Shown here piece by piece: positions 49,069-57,584 of a stretch of 64,000 bases of DNA. The notes beneath the pieces were generated by a model. It did not search any database, was not told where the DNA came from, and saw only the letters and a program-made list of their open reading frames with translations. The translations under genes and the position numbers were made by a program. Position 1 is the stretch's first letter. Each line of letters starts with the position of its first letter. Origin of the DNA: an uncultured bacterium (lineage in GTDB: Bacteria; Bacillota; Limnochordia; DTU080; JAAYLA01); NCBI GenBank assembly GCA_937983075.1, contig CALKAQ010000008.1:1-64000 (forward strand), written 5' to 3'.

Positions 49069-49213
49069 TTGAAGTGGTAAGCCTCCCCTTTTTACTGGAA
49101 CAATCTCATATCCGTTCATGCCCTTGCGACGAGAACGAAAAACAAAAACGGCTACGACCAGATGAGTCGCTTTGAGCCCGTTTTTAGAGTCATTCCCCCC
49201 TTTTCGAAGTCCA

Positions 49214-49253
49214 GGGCTCACCGCAGCCTTGCCGGCACCTGGTGAACCCGGCA
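49214..49253 (-). other. Structured leader of unknown class before the LamG gene
   Basis: On the minus strand GGGTTCACC can pair with GGTGAGCCC (nine pairs, one wobble) around a loop. TGCCGG overlapping the first arm can instead pair with CCGGCA inside the loop. Mutually exclusive pairings in a leader are riboswitch-like, but no known class was recognised. Confidence 0.35.
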
Positions 49254-49303
49254 GTTATTTTCGGGACAAATGTCACTTCGGCAATTTTCTTTTGATTCCT
49301 GTT

Positions 49304-49334
49304 AAAAACAACCCGTTCGTCAAAACGAACGGGT
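49304..49334 (-). terminator. Terminator of the pfkA-pyk-fxsA transcript
   Basis: ACCCGTTCGT and ACGAACGGGT form a ten-bp stem with a four-base loop, followed on the minus strand by TGTTTTT. Confidence 0.88.
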
Positions 49335-49360
49335 CACGAATCATAACATCAGTCGTTGTA

Positions 49361-49756
49361 CTAGCGAAAATAAAGGTGGATCGTGCCTCTTTCGATCCAT
49401 TGATCGAACTTCCGCCGCAGCCACGCTTTCAGCCGTCGTCTGATGGGCGGTATCAAGAGCAGAATTCCGGCGGTGTCGGTGACAAAGCCCGGCACGATCA
49501 AAAGGATGCCGCCGAGTAAAATGAATATGCCATCGAGGAGTCCCTCTTCCGGCACCCGACCCGCTGCAAGTGACTGACGTATGCGATCAATGACGCCGAG
49601 GCCCTGTGCTCGGGCTGCCGCTGCCCCACCAACACCGGTGATGAAGACGAGCGCAATGACAAACCAACCGTTCCCAAGCCAAATGCCTGCCTGAATGAGC
49701 AGATACAGCTCGAGCACCGGGATAAGAAGAAAGAAGAGAGCCAGCCTGCCGAGCAC
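49361..49756 (-). CDS. fxsA: FxsA family membrane protein
   Basis: The 131-residue protein has two to three membrane helices (LALFFLLIPVLELYLLIQAG, GWFVIALVFITGVGGAAAA) and the family block EGLLDGIFILLGGILLIVPG. FxsA proteins are linked to phage exclusion in E. coli, but their normal role is unknown. The start is GTG at 49756 with GGGGAGG nine bases upstream, one base after the pyk stop. The order accA-pfkA-pyk-fxsA is also found in Bacillus, so this is conserved synteny. Confidence 0.88.
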   Translation of the reverse strand: MLGRLALFFLLIPVLELYLLIQAGIWLGNGWFVIALVFITGVGGAAAARAQGLGVIDRIRQSLAAGRVPEEGLLDGIFILLGGILLIVPGFVTDTAGILLLIPPIRRRLKAWLRRKFDQWIERGTIHLYFR

Positions 49757-49757
49757 G

Positions 49758-51230
49758 TCAGGATTCCTCCCCGACACGTTGCTGCGGGTCTTCCCAAGGC
49801 TCCTCTCCATCTTCCTCAGTGACGATATGCACCTGCAGCAGATTCGTTGAGCCCGGCACACCCGTCCTCACGCCGGCGGCGATCGCGACCGTGTCGCCGG
49901 TTTCAATAATGCCGTTTTTGCGGGCGACGTAAATGGCCGCATCGATGATGTCGTCGATGTTGCCCAGCGGCGGCACGATAAATGGATGCACTCCCCATGA
50001 CAGCATCAGTTGCCGCGCGACGTGCTCGTAAGGCGTCAAAGCGACGATGGGCACTTTTGGCCGATATTTTGACAGCAGCCGAGCCGTGGCACCCGATTGG
50101 GTGGAACACAATATCGCCCGCACGCGCAAATCTTGCACGAGCTCCGACGTCGCCCGGGCGATGGCTTCGGCAATTGAACCGCCGCTCGCGTGACGCGCTC
50201 GATCCAAAAACAGCGGAAAGTCCATGGCCGTTTCGGCGCGCCGCGCGATTTTGTCCATGACCTCGACGACGCGAACCGGATAGCGTCCGACGGCGGTTTC
50301 GCCTGAAAGCATGACGGCGTCCGTGCCGTCGAAAATGGCATTTGCCACATCCGTTGCTTCCGCTCGGGTTGGACGCGGGCTCCGGACCATGGAATCGAGC
50401 ATCTGAGTCGCGGTGATCACGGGTTTGCCCGCCTCATTGCACTTTTTGATGATGCGCTTTTGCACGATCGGAACGTCTTCGGGCGGGAGCTCGACCCCCA
50501 TGTCGCCGCGTGCGACCATAATCGCATCGGCGGCGTCGATAATCTCATCCATATTTTCAATGCCTTCAGCATTTTCTATTTTTGCGACGACCCGCTGCGT
50601 GCCGCCGAATTGCCGGATGATGTCTGCCACGGCTCTGACATGTTCCGCTTTGCGTACAAATGAGGCGGCAAAAAAATCGACCCCTTGTTCTACGCCGAAA
50701 CGGATGTGTTCGATGTCACTCTCAGTCAAAGCCGGCAAATCCACCTTGACGCCCGGCAGCGTTACACCTTTACGCCCTTTGAGAAGACCGCCGGTGACGA
50801 CACGGCAAAACGCACGGTCGGTTTCCACCCGTTCAACGACAACCTCGATCAATCCGTCATCCAAGAATATCGTGGAGCCCTTCTGAATATCATTCAGCAG
50901 GTTGTCATAAGCAATATGAATGCAGCCGTCCTTGACCTTTTCCGGGTCGGGAGAAAAAGCGAGAAGCTCGCCTTCTTCTACTTCTCTCGTGCCTTCGGGC
51001 AACAACCCTGTCCGAATTTTCGGACCTTGGATATCGAGCAAAATGCTGACCATTTTGTTTTGCTCCGCGCTGGTTGCCCTGATGTTGCGTATACGATTGC
51101 GATGTTCTTCCAAAGTGCCGTGCGACAGGTTCAGCCGCGCAATGTTCATTCCCCGCTGCACCAGTTTGGCAATGACGGTAGGCGATTCAGATGCGGGTCC
51201 GATGGTACATACGATCTTCGTTTGGCGCAC
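49758..51230 (-). CDS. pyk: Pyruvate kinase
   Basis: Pyk makes pyruvate and ATP from phosphoenolpyruvate, the last step of glycolysis. The 490-residue protein has KIVCTIGPASESPTVIAKL, the ATP and metal motif ARLNLSHGTLEEH, LLDIQGPKIRTG, and the active-site block VVAKIENAEGIENMDEII with VARGDMGVELP and TATQMLDSM. A C-terminal domain ends it at VHIVTEEDGEEPW. It lacks the extra PEP-utiliser domain of many Bacillus Pyk. The start is GTG at 51230, as the upstream reading is not family-like. pfkA precedes it. Confidence 0.96.
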   Translation of the reverse strand: MRQTKIVCTIGPASESPTVIAKLVQRGMNIARLNLSHGTLEEHRNRIRNIRATSAEQNKMVSILLDIQGPKIRTGLLPEGTREVEEGELLAFSPDPEKVKDGCIHIAYDNLLNDIQKGSTIFLDDGLIEVVVERVETDRAFCRVVTGGLLKGRKGVTLPGVKVDLPALTESDIEHIRFGVEQGVDFFAASFVRKAEHVRAVADIIRQFGGTQRVVAKIENAEGIENMDEIIDAADAIMVARGDMGVELPPEDVPIVQKRIIKKCNEAGKPVITATQMLDSMVRSPRPTRAEATDVANAIFDGTDAVMLSGETAVGRYPVRVVEVMDKIARRAETAMDFPLFLDRARHASGGSIAEAIARATSELVQDLRVRAILCSTQSGATARLLSKYRPKVPIVALTPYEHVARQLMLSWGVHPFIVPPLGNIDDIIDAAIYVARKNGIIETGDTVAIAAGVRTGVPGSTNLLQVHIVTEEDGEEPWEDPQQRVGEES

Positions 51231-51310
51231 GCTTCGTTTCCCCCATCTCAATAAAGAGAAGTCATTCGGCACGTTCCGTCGTTGCCGAATGACTTCCGTT
51301 TCGTTCAACC

Positions 51311-52321
51311 TCACATATCCGCCAAAAGGTCGGCGAGCGTATACAGTTCCCGGTCGATTTGTTTCTCGCCCTCGAGCGCTTCCTGGAAGGTCAGGTTGAC
51401 GATTTTATCGTTTTGGATCCCGACCATGCGCCCCGATTCTCCCTGCAGCAGAAGCTCGACGGCGGCGCATCCCAAACGGCTCGCTAAAATGCGGTCGGCC
51501 GCCGTGGGACTTCCACCGCGCTGCAAGTGACCTAAGACGGTCACCCGGGTTTCATACGACGTCAGGCGCGTAATGCGCTCGGCGATTCGGAAAGCGATGG
51601 ACGCTCCGCTGTTGTCGTCCTCCAATCCGGGTACATCGTGAACTCCCTCGGCGACAATGACAATGCTGTGGGCTTTGCCAATTTCATAGGCCCGCTGCAA
51701 GCGGCGGCTCAAAGCGGTCATGTCGACAGGCATTTCAGGAATGAGAATTGCCTCGGCTCCTGCCGCCAAGCCTGAATTGAGTGCAATGTATCCGGCACGA
51801 CGCCCCATGACCTCTACGACGGAAATACGCTCGTGGCTGGAGGCGGTGTCCCTGATTTTGTTCACCGCTTCGACGACCGTATTCACCGCCGTGTCGAAGC
51901 CGATGGAATAATCGGTGCCGGCAATGTCATTGTCGATGGTTCCGGGAATGCCGATAACGGGAATTCCCAAGCGATGCAAATGCTGTGCACCTTGAAAAGA
52001 GCCGTCGCCTCCGATGACGATGACGCCATCGATGCCCGCTTTTTGAATTTGTTCGACCGCCTTTTGCCGCCCTTCGGGGGTCCGGAACTCGTCGGACCGG
52101 GCGCTCTTAAGAATGGTGCCGCCACGATGCACCATGACGTCTACGTCGTGGACGTTAAACGTGACAAAGCTTCCATAAATCAAGCCGTGGTAGCCGCGTT
52201 CCACGCCTACCACTTCGCAACCTTTGGACGCTGCACAGCGCATGGCTGCTCGAATGGCCGGATTCATTCCCGGCGCGTCGCCACCGCTGGTAAGGATGGC
52301 GACCTTCTTGATTTTCGTCAA
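51311..52321 (-). CDS. pfkA: ATP-dependent 6-phosphofructokinase
   Basis: PfkA phosphorylates fructose 6-phosphate, the committed step of glycolysis. The 336-residue protein has AILTSGGDAPGMNPAIRAAM, VIGGDGSFQGAQHLH, the catalytic GTIDNDIAGTDYSIGFDTA and VVEVMGRRAGYIAL, plus the LGHLQRGGSPTAADR effector region. The glycine in GGDGS and the residues after it fit the ATP-using rather than the pyrophosphate-using type. The start is TTG at 52321, overlapping the accA stop, behind GGGGAGGGG. Confidence 0.96.
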   Translation of the reverse strand: MTKIKKVAILTSGGDAPGMNPAIRAAMRCAASKGCEVVGVERGYHGLIYGSFVTFNVHDVDVMVHRGGTILKSARSDEFRTPEGRQKAVEQIQKAGIDGVIVIGGDGSFQGAQHLHRLGIPVIGIPGTIDNDIAGTDYSIGFDTAVNTVVEAVNKIRDTASSHERISVVEVMGRRAGYIALNSGLAAGAEAILIPEMPVDMTALSRRLQRAYEIGKAHSIVIVAEGVHDVPGLEDDNSGASIAFRIAERITRLTSYETRVTVLGHLQRGGSPTAADRILASRLGCAAVELLLQGESGRMVGIQNDKIVNLTFQEALEGEKQIDRELYTLADLLADM

Positions 52322-53379
52322 ACCGGCCCCTCCCCTTCTGTTGCCGTTTGTTCAATTTTCTCAGGCGTTTCAGTGGGGCCCGGATTGTCGTCAGCGGCGT
52401 TGGACAACAACCCATTCTCGACCTGGACTTCAAATGCACCGATGCGGCGATAACGTTGGTTCCGCAGTTCGCACAATGTATCAACATCGATGGCATCGAG
52501 CTCAGCCAGATGTCTCAAAATTGCTTGCTTCATGCGAGCGGCTACCGCCTTGGGGTCGCGCTGAGCCCCACCTAACGGTTCTTCAATGATTTCATCTACA
52601 ATGCCAAAGCCCTTTAAATCTTGGGCGGTAAGTTTGAGTTGTTCCGCTGCCTCAGGTGCCCGGCTTGAATCGCGCCACAAAATTTGTGCGCACATTTCAG
52701 GCGAAATAACGGAGTACCATGCGTTTTCCAGCATGAGCACGCGGTCGCCCACACCAATGGCCAGCGCGCCGCCGCTGCCTCCTTCGCCGGTGATGATGCA
52801 GATAATGGGCACACGCAATGCAGACATACAGCGGATGGCCTCGGCGATAAGTACCCCCTGACCGCGTTCCTCTGCTTCGATGCCCGGATACGCTCCCACA
52901 ACGTCAATGAGCGAAATAATCGGCCGGCGAAACCGTTCAGCCTGGCGCATAAGCCGCATCGCTTTGCGATATCCTTCAGGATGAGGCAAGCCGAAGTTGC
53001 GGCGTATGTTTTCTTTGGTATCACGCCCTTTTTGAGGGCCGATCACGGTGACGGGCCGCCCCTCCAAAAGCGCAATTCCGCCGACCAGTGCCGGATCTTC
53101 TCGCACTGCGCGGTCCCCATGCAGCTCCAAAAAATCATCAAAGATCATTTCAATGTAATCGAGCGTCGTGGGGCGCAGTTTGTGGCGTGCAATTTGCACG
53201 CGCTGCCAAGGACTGAGATTGGCGTAAATTTGCTTTCTCAGTCGCTCGGCCTTTTCCTGCAGGGTCGCAATTTCAGCCGAAAGGTCGATCCCCTCGCTTT
53301 CGGTAAACGAACTGAGTTCGGCAATCCGCCGTTCCAGTTCAACGAGGGGCTTTTCCCATTCGAAAACTCCGTTTACCAA
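52318..53379 (-). CDS. accA: Acetyl-CoA carboxylase carboxyltransferase subunit alpha
   Basis: AccA with AccD transfers carboxyl from biotin to acetyl-CoA to make malonyl-CoA for fatty acids. The 353-residue protein has the helical start (LVELERRIAELSSF), NLSPWQRVQIARHKLRPTT, the VIGPQKGRDTKENIRRNFG block, FIDVVGAYPGIEAEERGQG-like residues, and GEGGSGGALAIGVGDRVLML. A Gln/Thr/Glu-rich tail (about 40 residues) is longer than usual. The start is TTG at 53379 behind GAGGTGA. Its partner accD, usually just upstream, is absent from this window. Confidence 0.95.
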   Translation of the reverse strand: MVNGVFEWEKPLVELERRIAELSSFTESEGIDLSAEIATLQEKAERLRKQIYANLSPWQRVQIARHKLRPTTLDYIEMIFDDFLELHGDRAVREDPALVGGIALLEGRPVTVIGPQKGRDTKENIRRNFGLPHPEGYRKAMRLMRQAERFRRPIISLIDVVGAYPGIEAEERGQGVLIAEAIRCMSALRVPIICIITGEGGSGGALAIGVGDRVLMLENAWYSVISPEMCAQILWRDSSRAPEAAEQLKLTAQDLKGFGIVDEIIEEPLGGAQRDPKAVAARMKQAILRHLAELDAIDVDTLCELRNQRYRRIGAFEVQVENGLLSNAADDNPGPTETPEKIEQTATEGEGPV

Positions 53380-53401
53380 ACAAGGTCACCTCAATTGGAG
53401 C

Positions 53402-53611
53402 CTATGGGCCGATAACACCGCTCAAGACATCGGTCGCTTCTTCGAGCTCGGATTCGGGTACAAGCACCTCAAAGCTGCCGCGCTCTTGAAACGCCGGAAT
53501 TTCTTTGCCGCCGAGAGGGCGGAGTGTCGCCAAAATACCTTCTCCATGAAGAATGTCTCGAAGCCTCTCGGCAACCGAACGGTTGGGTGCAATGTACACC
53601 ACTTTCCACAT
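53402..53611 (-). CDS. Small DUF2007-like protein
   Basis: The 69-residue soluble protein begins WKVVYIAPNRSVAERLRDIL, followed by LHGEGILATLRPLG and a C-terminal FEVLVPESELEEATDVLSG. This is the ferredoxin-like alpha/beta pattern of DUF2007 (putative signal-transducing) proteins, in which a final acidic helix follows LVP-E. The ATG has AAAGGAG about ten bases upstream. It lies 22 bases before accA and is probably co-transcribed with it. Its role is unknown. Confidence 0.7.
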   Translation of the reverse strand: MWKVVYIAPNRSVAERLRDILHGEGILATLRPLGGKEIPAFQERGSFEVLVPESELEEATDVLSGVIGP

Positions 53612-53771
53612 ACAAAGGGGTCTCCTTTATCGCCACGGGCTCACAAGGTTTGGCATGCCACAACCATCAAACATTATACCACATGGTGGATACTTACCAG
53701 GTTACATCCATGGTTCCTGCCCGCTTGCCACATTTGGCATGTTTCACCCGACGCCCGCGAAAATGATGGTT

Positions 53772-53993
53772 TCACGTCCGGCCGGACTGAACTTGGCCGT
53801 GCCGCGTGTAAATCTCCGCTTTGCCGCGGATCTTCATAGCTGAAGTGTGTTCCGTAAACTGAGCTATCATCACTTCACCGCGATCCAATTTTTCGGTGTG
53901 ATGGAATCGGGTGTCTTGTCCACGCGTCAGACCGATAATCGTCACTCCGTCCTCCAAAGCTTTCACGACAATAAAATCGTTTTGCACGTCCAA
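53772..53993 (-). CDS. mtrB: TRAP, tryptophan RNA-binding attenuation protein
   Basis: TRAP forms an 11-subunit ring that, when loaded with tryptophan, wraps trp mRNA at repeated GAG/UAG triplets and stops transcription or translation. The 73-residue protein matches Bacillus MtrB closely: [55 protein letters not shown]. The lysine and arginine residues of the RNA-binding KKR set appear kept. The start is TTG at 53993 with AGGAGG about eight bases upstream. No trp genes are nearby, so it acts in trans. Confidence 0.93.
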   Translation of the reverse strand: MDVQNDFIVVKALEDGVTIIGLTRGQDTRFHHTEKLDRGEVMIAQFTEHTSAMKIRGKAEIYTRHGQVQSGRT

Positions 53994-54147
53994 GGTTGAA
54001 ACCTCCTACCCATTGACGCGGACCAAGCGCATAAGGCGCATAGACCGTTCATCTCGCCACGTTTTCTGGACGTTTGCGCTTCCTTCCTTCTCGAATAATT
54101 CCGCCGCTTCAATCGTACGTTGAAGTAAATGCATTTAGGAGGGAACG

Positions 54148-54474
54148 ATGACGGCTGCCTTCGGGGGAGATTTGCTGCTCGCTTTTTTCACTGCATTCGG
54201 AGTCGTTATCGGCGGAGCCGTGATCGGATCGCTCGCCACACTTCTGACGACCGGCTCCCCTCTGCACACCATGTATACGCTGGCGCAGTCCGTAAAAGTA
54301 TGGGCCGTTGTGGTGGCGATGGGAGGAACGTTTCCCGCCATTCGGGCGCTTGAGTCCGGGTTGGGCGGAGAATTTCTTGTATTGGCCAGACAAGTAGGAA
54401 CCATTTTAGCCGGCTTTTCCGGCGCATATTGCGGCTATTGGATTATCACGCTGATCGCCGGAGGAGGCGAGTGA
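54148..54474 (+). CDS. ytrH: Sporulation membrane protein YtrH
   Basis: YtrH is a conserved membrane protein needed for normal sporulation in Bacillus. The 108-residue protein has three hydrophobic helices with LLAFFTAFGVVIGGAVIGSL, LHTMYTLAQSVKVWAVVVAM, GGTFPAIRALESG and a final helix SGAYCGYWIITLIAGG. AGGAGGGA precedes the ATG. Its stop overlaps the ytrI start as GTGA, so the two are translated together. It is good evidence that the host belongs to an endospore-forming lineage. Confidence 0.9.
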   Translation: MTAAFGGDLLLAFFTAFGVVIGGAVIGSLATLLTTGSPLHTMYTLAQSVKVWAVVVAMGGTFPAIRALESGLGGEFLVLARQVGTILAGFSGAYCGYWIITLIAGGGE

Positions 54475-54947
54475 ACTTGTTCACCGCCTACACGCGCCGG
54501 GATATCGCGTCCCGGTTTGCGCTCGTCGCCCTCGGTGCGGTTTTGGGAGCGAGCTTGAGCGTAATGCTGCTCAGCCACGAGACCGATCGCCTTACGTTGG
54601 AAAACGCCGATCTCATGGACCAAATCGAATATTTGACGAATCGGGTGGCGCTGCTGTCCAACCGCGGGCCGGGTTCACATCCTTACGTTGAAGCCGTGGA
54701 GATTATTGCATCCGGTGTCAACGACCGGACCCGTTCATCCGTGGAGCAAAACCTCAAAGAAGTGCTGCGCCATCTTATCGGTGAGGAAATTCACCGCGTG
54801 AATCCCGGTACCATCCACCAGGCCATTGAAGGCCCAATACGAATTGATGGCCAGGAGTACGCGGTGGAGGTCGATACGATTTACGTCGCTCCCACGGTGA
54901 GGGTTCACGTCCGCGTGCGGTCCCGCGGTACGAGTACGTCGGAATAG
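54471..54947 (+). CDS. ytrI: Sporulation membrane protein YtrI
   Basis: This 158-residue protein has an N-terminal membrane helix (FALVALGAVLGASLSVMLL), then a coiled-coil segment (DRLTLENADLMDQIEYLTNR) and a globular alpha/beta domain (LKEVLRHLIGEEIHRVNPGT). Position, layout and length match YtrI, the partner of YtrH in sporulation. The GTG start at 54471 overlaps the ytrH stop by four bases, with GGAGGAGG upstream. The sequence is more divergent than ytrH, so the assignment rests partly on context. Confidence 0.8.
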   Translation: MNLFTAYTRRDIASRFALVALGAVLGASLSVMLLSHETDRLTLENADLMDQIEYLTNRVALLSNRGPGSHPYVEAVEIIASGVNDRTRSSVEQNLKEVLRHLIGEEIHRVNPGTIHQAIEGPIRIDGQEYAVEVDTIYVAPTVRVHVRVRSRGTSTSE

Positions 54948-54966
54948 CACAGTCTCCCCATCATTT

Positions 54967-56277
54967 TTACAACGCGACATCCGCTTCACGCAGCAGCGTA
55001 AAATCAACTCGGTCGGCCGTTCCGTCATCAATACGCTGAATGTCAGCGCCGAGAAGCCTTAATTTTTGGTCGAAATTTTCGTAGCCGCGGTCAATGATTT
55101 CGACGTTGTTGACCTCGGTTTCGCCGTAAGCCGTTAAACCGGCAATGACCAAAGCCGCTCCGGCCCGCAAATCGGTCACTTCGACCGGTGCGCCCGTCAG
55201 CCGATGAACGCCCCGCACGATGGCCGTATCCCTTTCAACTTTAATATCGGCACCAAGCCGACGCAACTCGTCAACGTAGCGGAAACGACCGTCAAAAACG
55301 GTTTCCCGCACGACGCTCGTTCCGTCGGCTACGCTTAACATGGCGACAAAAGGCTGCTGCAAATCCGTAGGAAAGCCCGGATAAACCGCCGTTTCAATGT
55401 CGACCGCCAGCGGTCGGCCATCTTGGCGGATGCGAATTTGGTTGTCGTTTTCGATGATTTCGGCCCCGGCTTCGTAAAGTTTCATCAGTGGCGAACGCAA
55501 GTGTTCAGCCATCACGTTGTGCAGCGTCACATCGCCGCCGACGGCACCGACAGCAATAGCCAACGTCCCGGCCTCCACGCGATCCGGAATGATCGCATGC
55601 CGCACTCCTTTAAGAGACGCCACGCCCTCGACGCGGATGACGTCGGTGCCGGCTCCCCGCACCTTGGCCCCCATGGCATTAAGGAAGATGCTGAGATCAA
55701 CGACTTCCGGCTCCTTCGCCGCATTTTCCAAAATCGTATAGCCTTCTGCCGTTGAGGCCGCCAGCAGAAGGTTAATGGTTGTGCCGACGCTGGCACGGTT
55801 AATGAAATGCCTGGCACCGTGCAAGCGTTTGGCCCGAGCCTTCATGAAGCCGTGTTCAATTTCCACTTGGGCTCCCATGCGCTGGAAACCTTTGATATGG
55901 AAGTCAACGGGGCGTGAGCCGATGGAGCATCCACCGGGCAGCGGAACTTCGGCTCTGCCGAGCCGGGCGAGAAGCACTCCGGCAACGTAAAATGAAGCCC
56001 GCATTCTGCGGACCAGTTCATACGGCGCTTTTACCCGAGAAATGCCGACGCCGTTAATGTGCAGGCGGTCCGCGGCGTCAAACCATACTTCCGCCCCCAG
56101 GGAGCGCAAAATCATGGCCATGGTCCAAACGTCGCTCTGCTTGGGAACGTTTTCGAGGATGCACTCGCCGTTGGCCAACGTTGCCGCCGCCATGATGGCC
56201 AGAGCGCTGTTCTTGGACCCTCCAATGGTCAGTGAGCCATGCAGCGGTTGTCCACCGCGAATGATGAACCGGGACAT
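54967..56277 (-). CDS. murA: UDP-N-acetylglucosamine 1-carboxyvinyltransferase
   Basis: MurA adds enolpyruvate to UDP-GlcNAc, the first committed step of peptidoglycan synthesis. The 436-residue protein has GGSKNSALAIMAAATLANGE, the active-site loop PGGCSIGSRPVDFHIKGFQR with the fosfomycin-reactive cysteine, ASVGTTINLLLAASTAEG, and GFPTDLQQPFVAMLSVADG. The start is the ATG at 56277 with GGAGG upstream. Its 3' end meets ytrI tail to tail across 19 bases. Whether a second copy (murAB) exists cannot be told here. Confidence 0.96.
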   Translation of the reverse strand: MSRFIIRGGQPLHGSLTIGGSKNSALAIMAAATLANGECILENVPKQSDVWTMAMILRSLGAEVWFDAADRLHINGVGISRVKAPYELVRRMRASFYVAGVLLARLGRAEVPLPGGCSIGSRPVDFHIKGFQRMGAQVEIEHGFMKARAKRLHGARHFINRASVGTTINLLLAASTAEGYTILENAAKEPEVVDLSIFLNAMGAKVRGAGTDVIRVEGVASLKGVRHAIIPDRVEAGTLAIAVGAVGGDVTLHNVMAEHLRSPLMKLYEAGAEIIENDNQIRIRQDGRPLAVDIETAVYPGFPTDLQQPFVAMLSVADGTSVVRETVFDGRFRYVDELRRLGADIKVERDTAIVRGVHRLTGAPVEVTDLRAGAALVIAGLTAYGETEVNNVEIIDRGYENFDQKLRLLGADIQRIDDGTADRVDFTLLREADVAL

Positions 56278-56687
56278 GCATTAAACCTCCAGTGAGCCGA
56301 CGTCGTTTCAAAGGTTTCATTTGCCCCGGCGCTTGCAACCCGGGCTGATAGAAAAAGACATTGATGCATGTCATCCGACCAGTGGTCACCGCATTCTCTC
56401 GAATACAGCAGCTTGCACCGACCGCTCGGAATTGATCTGATGACGCGCACCATCAACATTTGTGTCGACGACCGGTTCGCCGAGCGAAAATCCGCAGGCG
56501 ACTGGCCGCTTTTCCATGGGCTTTCCATGGGCCCGATGTGCGTCCGCACAGGGGCTATCATTGAATGGACCGACGATTTTCCGCCGCCGGATGGGATTTC
56601 CATAAAGGTCTCGATCTATCTCCATTCCATCCGGCGGGGAAAATTCCTTCCTTTCTAATTGTATCCAGCGGCTTGCCAGTCTACTCA
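56278..56687. other. Non-coding or decayed stretch before murA
   Basis: About 400 bases without a convincing gene. A minus-strand frame from a TTG at 56715 (109 residues, MEIDRDLYGNPIRRRK inside) has passable codon use but no family, an indifferent ribosome site and an overlap with the CBM25 gene. Plus-strand frames are no better. The murA promoter should lie near its right-hand part of the minus strand. Confidence 0.4.
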
Positions 56688-57068
56688 TCAGCCTTCGATA
56701 AAGGGGAATGTCCAATTCCTTTCATAGTTATTGTCCCACTCCCCGCGGTCATTCCGGAAACAGAGGTGAAGTTGGCCCGGTTCATCGTCAAGTTCAATGA
56801 TCGCAGTGCAAACTCCATCCGAGCGGCGATGCATCAAGCGCTCCTCAATCCGGCGCCACGGGCCGTCTCCGGAACTGGTGCCGTAGTGAACGTAAATCGG
56901 TTCATCACGGCTGCACAAATAACCGGAGTACCGCACCTCAACCTGTTCACCGGTATAAAGCTCCGATGGAAGCACTTCAACCACTTGCTGAACAGCAATC
57001 TCGCCAACTTCCTGGTCGTCGTCGATCTCTCCCCGCAGAAGCGACTGGATACGCTTCCAGAACGACAA
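56688..57068 (-). CDS. Cytosolic CBM25-like carbohydrate-binding protein
   Basis: The 126-residue protein has no signal peptide. It begins with a basic amphipathic helix (WKRIQSLLRG) and an acidic linker. From about residue 35 it resembles a family 25 starch/glycogen-binding module: VEVRYSGYLCSRDEPIYVHY, GDGPWRRIEERLMHR, IELDDEPGQLHLCFRND, and the hallmark WDNNYERNWTFPF. CBM25 modules usually sit on exported amylases. A stand-alone cytosolic one may bind glycogen or lost its enzyme. The start is TTG at 57068 behind GGGGGAG. Confidence 0.72.
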   Translation of the reverse strand: MSFWKRIQSLLRGEIDDDQEVGEIAVQQVVEVLPSELYTGEQVEVRYSGYLCSRDEPIYVHYGTSSGDGPWRRIEERLMHRRSDGVCTAIIELDDEPGQLHLCFRNDRGEWDNNYERNWTFPFIEG

Positions 57069-57246
57069 ACGAATCTCCCCCTTTCGCCGCGGCTATCTTT
57101 CCCCGCTGACGAGGCGGTGAATCAAACATTCCGCTGCCATCCCACCATCATTCTTCCTCAACACCTCAGCCCGGCAAATACGCAATCGTGCTCATAGACT
57201 TTCCTACCGCTTCGTGGTTTTATGCATGCCTCGGATGTCGTGGCAT

Positions 57247-57292
57247 AAAAACAACAACCCCGAGAAGTACCGATGTACTTCTCGGGGTTGTT
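57247..57292 (-). terminator. Terminator of the tRNA-Gln/tRNA-Glu transcript
   Basis: An 18-bp perfect stem (AACAACCCCGAGAAGTAC and its complement, loop of four) is followed on the minus strand by GTTTTTATG. Confidence 0.9.
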
Positions 57293-57318
57293 GCTGGTGG
57301 GCGCTGATTGCGCCGATG

Positions 57319-57394
57319 TGGTACCCCCACGGGGATTCGAACCCCGGTCTCATGGCTGAGAACCATGCATCCTAGGCCTCTAGACGATGGGGGC
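57319..57394 (-). tRNA. tRNA-Glu (anticodon CTC)
   Basis: GCCCCCA/TGGGGGT acceptor (G1-U72 wobble), TCGTCTAGAGGCCTAGGA D-arm region typical of tRNA-Glu, GTTCGAATCCC T loop and encoded CCA. The anticodon loop TTCTCAG reads CTC. Confidence 0.96.
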
Positions 57395-57470
57395 AAGCAC
57401 ATATATGACTATACCACGCAATGCAGTAGTTGTCAACACGTTGAGCGTTTCGTTGAACTTATGCGTAGAC

Positions 57471-57508
57471 AGCGAGAAAGGATACCCGTTTGGGTATCCT
57501 TTCTCGCT
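57471..57508. repeat. Perfect 17-bp hairpin between tRNA-Gln and tRNA-Glu
   Basis: AGCGAGAAAGGATACCC and its exact complement flank GTTT, starting two bases past the CCA of tRNA-Gln. There is no T-run, so it may be a processing signal, weak attenuator or remnant terminator. Confidence 0.7.
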
Positions 57509-57510
57509 CA

Positions 57511-57584
57511 TGGCTGGGGAATCTGGATTCGAACCAGAACTAATTGGTCCAGAGCCAATCGGGCTACCATTACCCCATTCCCCA
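57511..57584 (-). tRNA. tRNA-Gln (anticodon CTG)
   Basis: TGGGGAA/TTCCCCA acceptor stem, GGTTCGAATCC T loop, G discriminator and encoded CCA. The anticodon loop CTCTGGA reads CTG, decoding CAG. It is 74 bases with CCA. Confidence 0.96.

Noticed and set aside
49195..49262. c-di-GMP or c-di-AMP riboswitch before the LamG gene
   Set aside because: The stem pattern is suggestive, but conserved aptamer blocks of either class are absent; reported only as an unknown structured leader.
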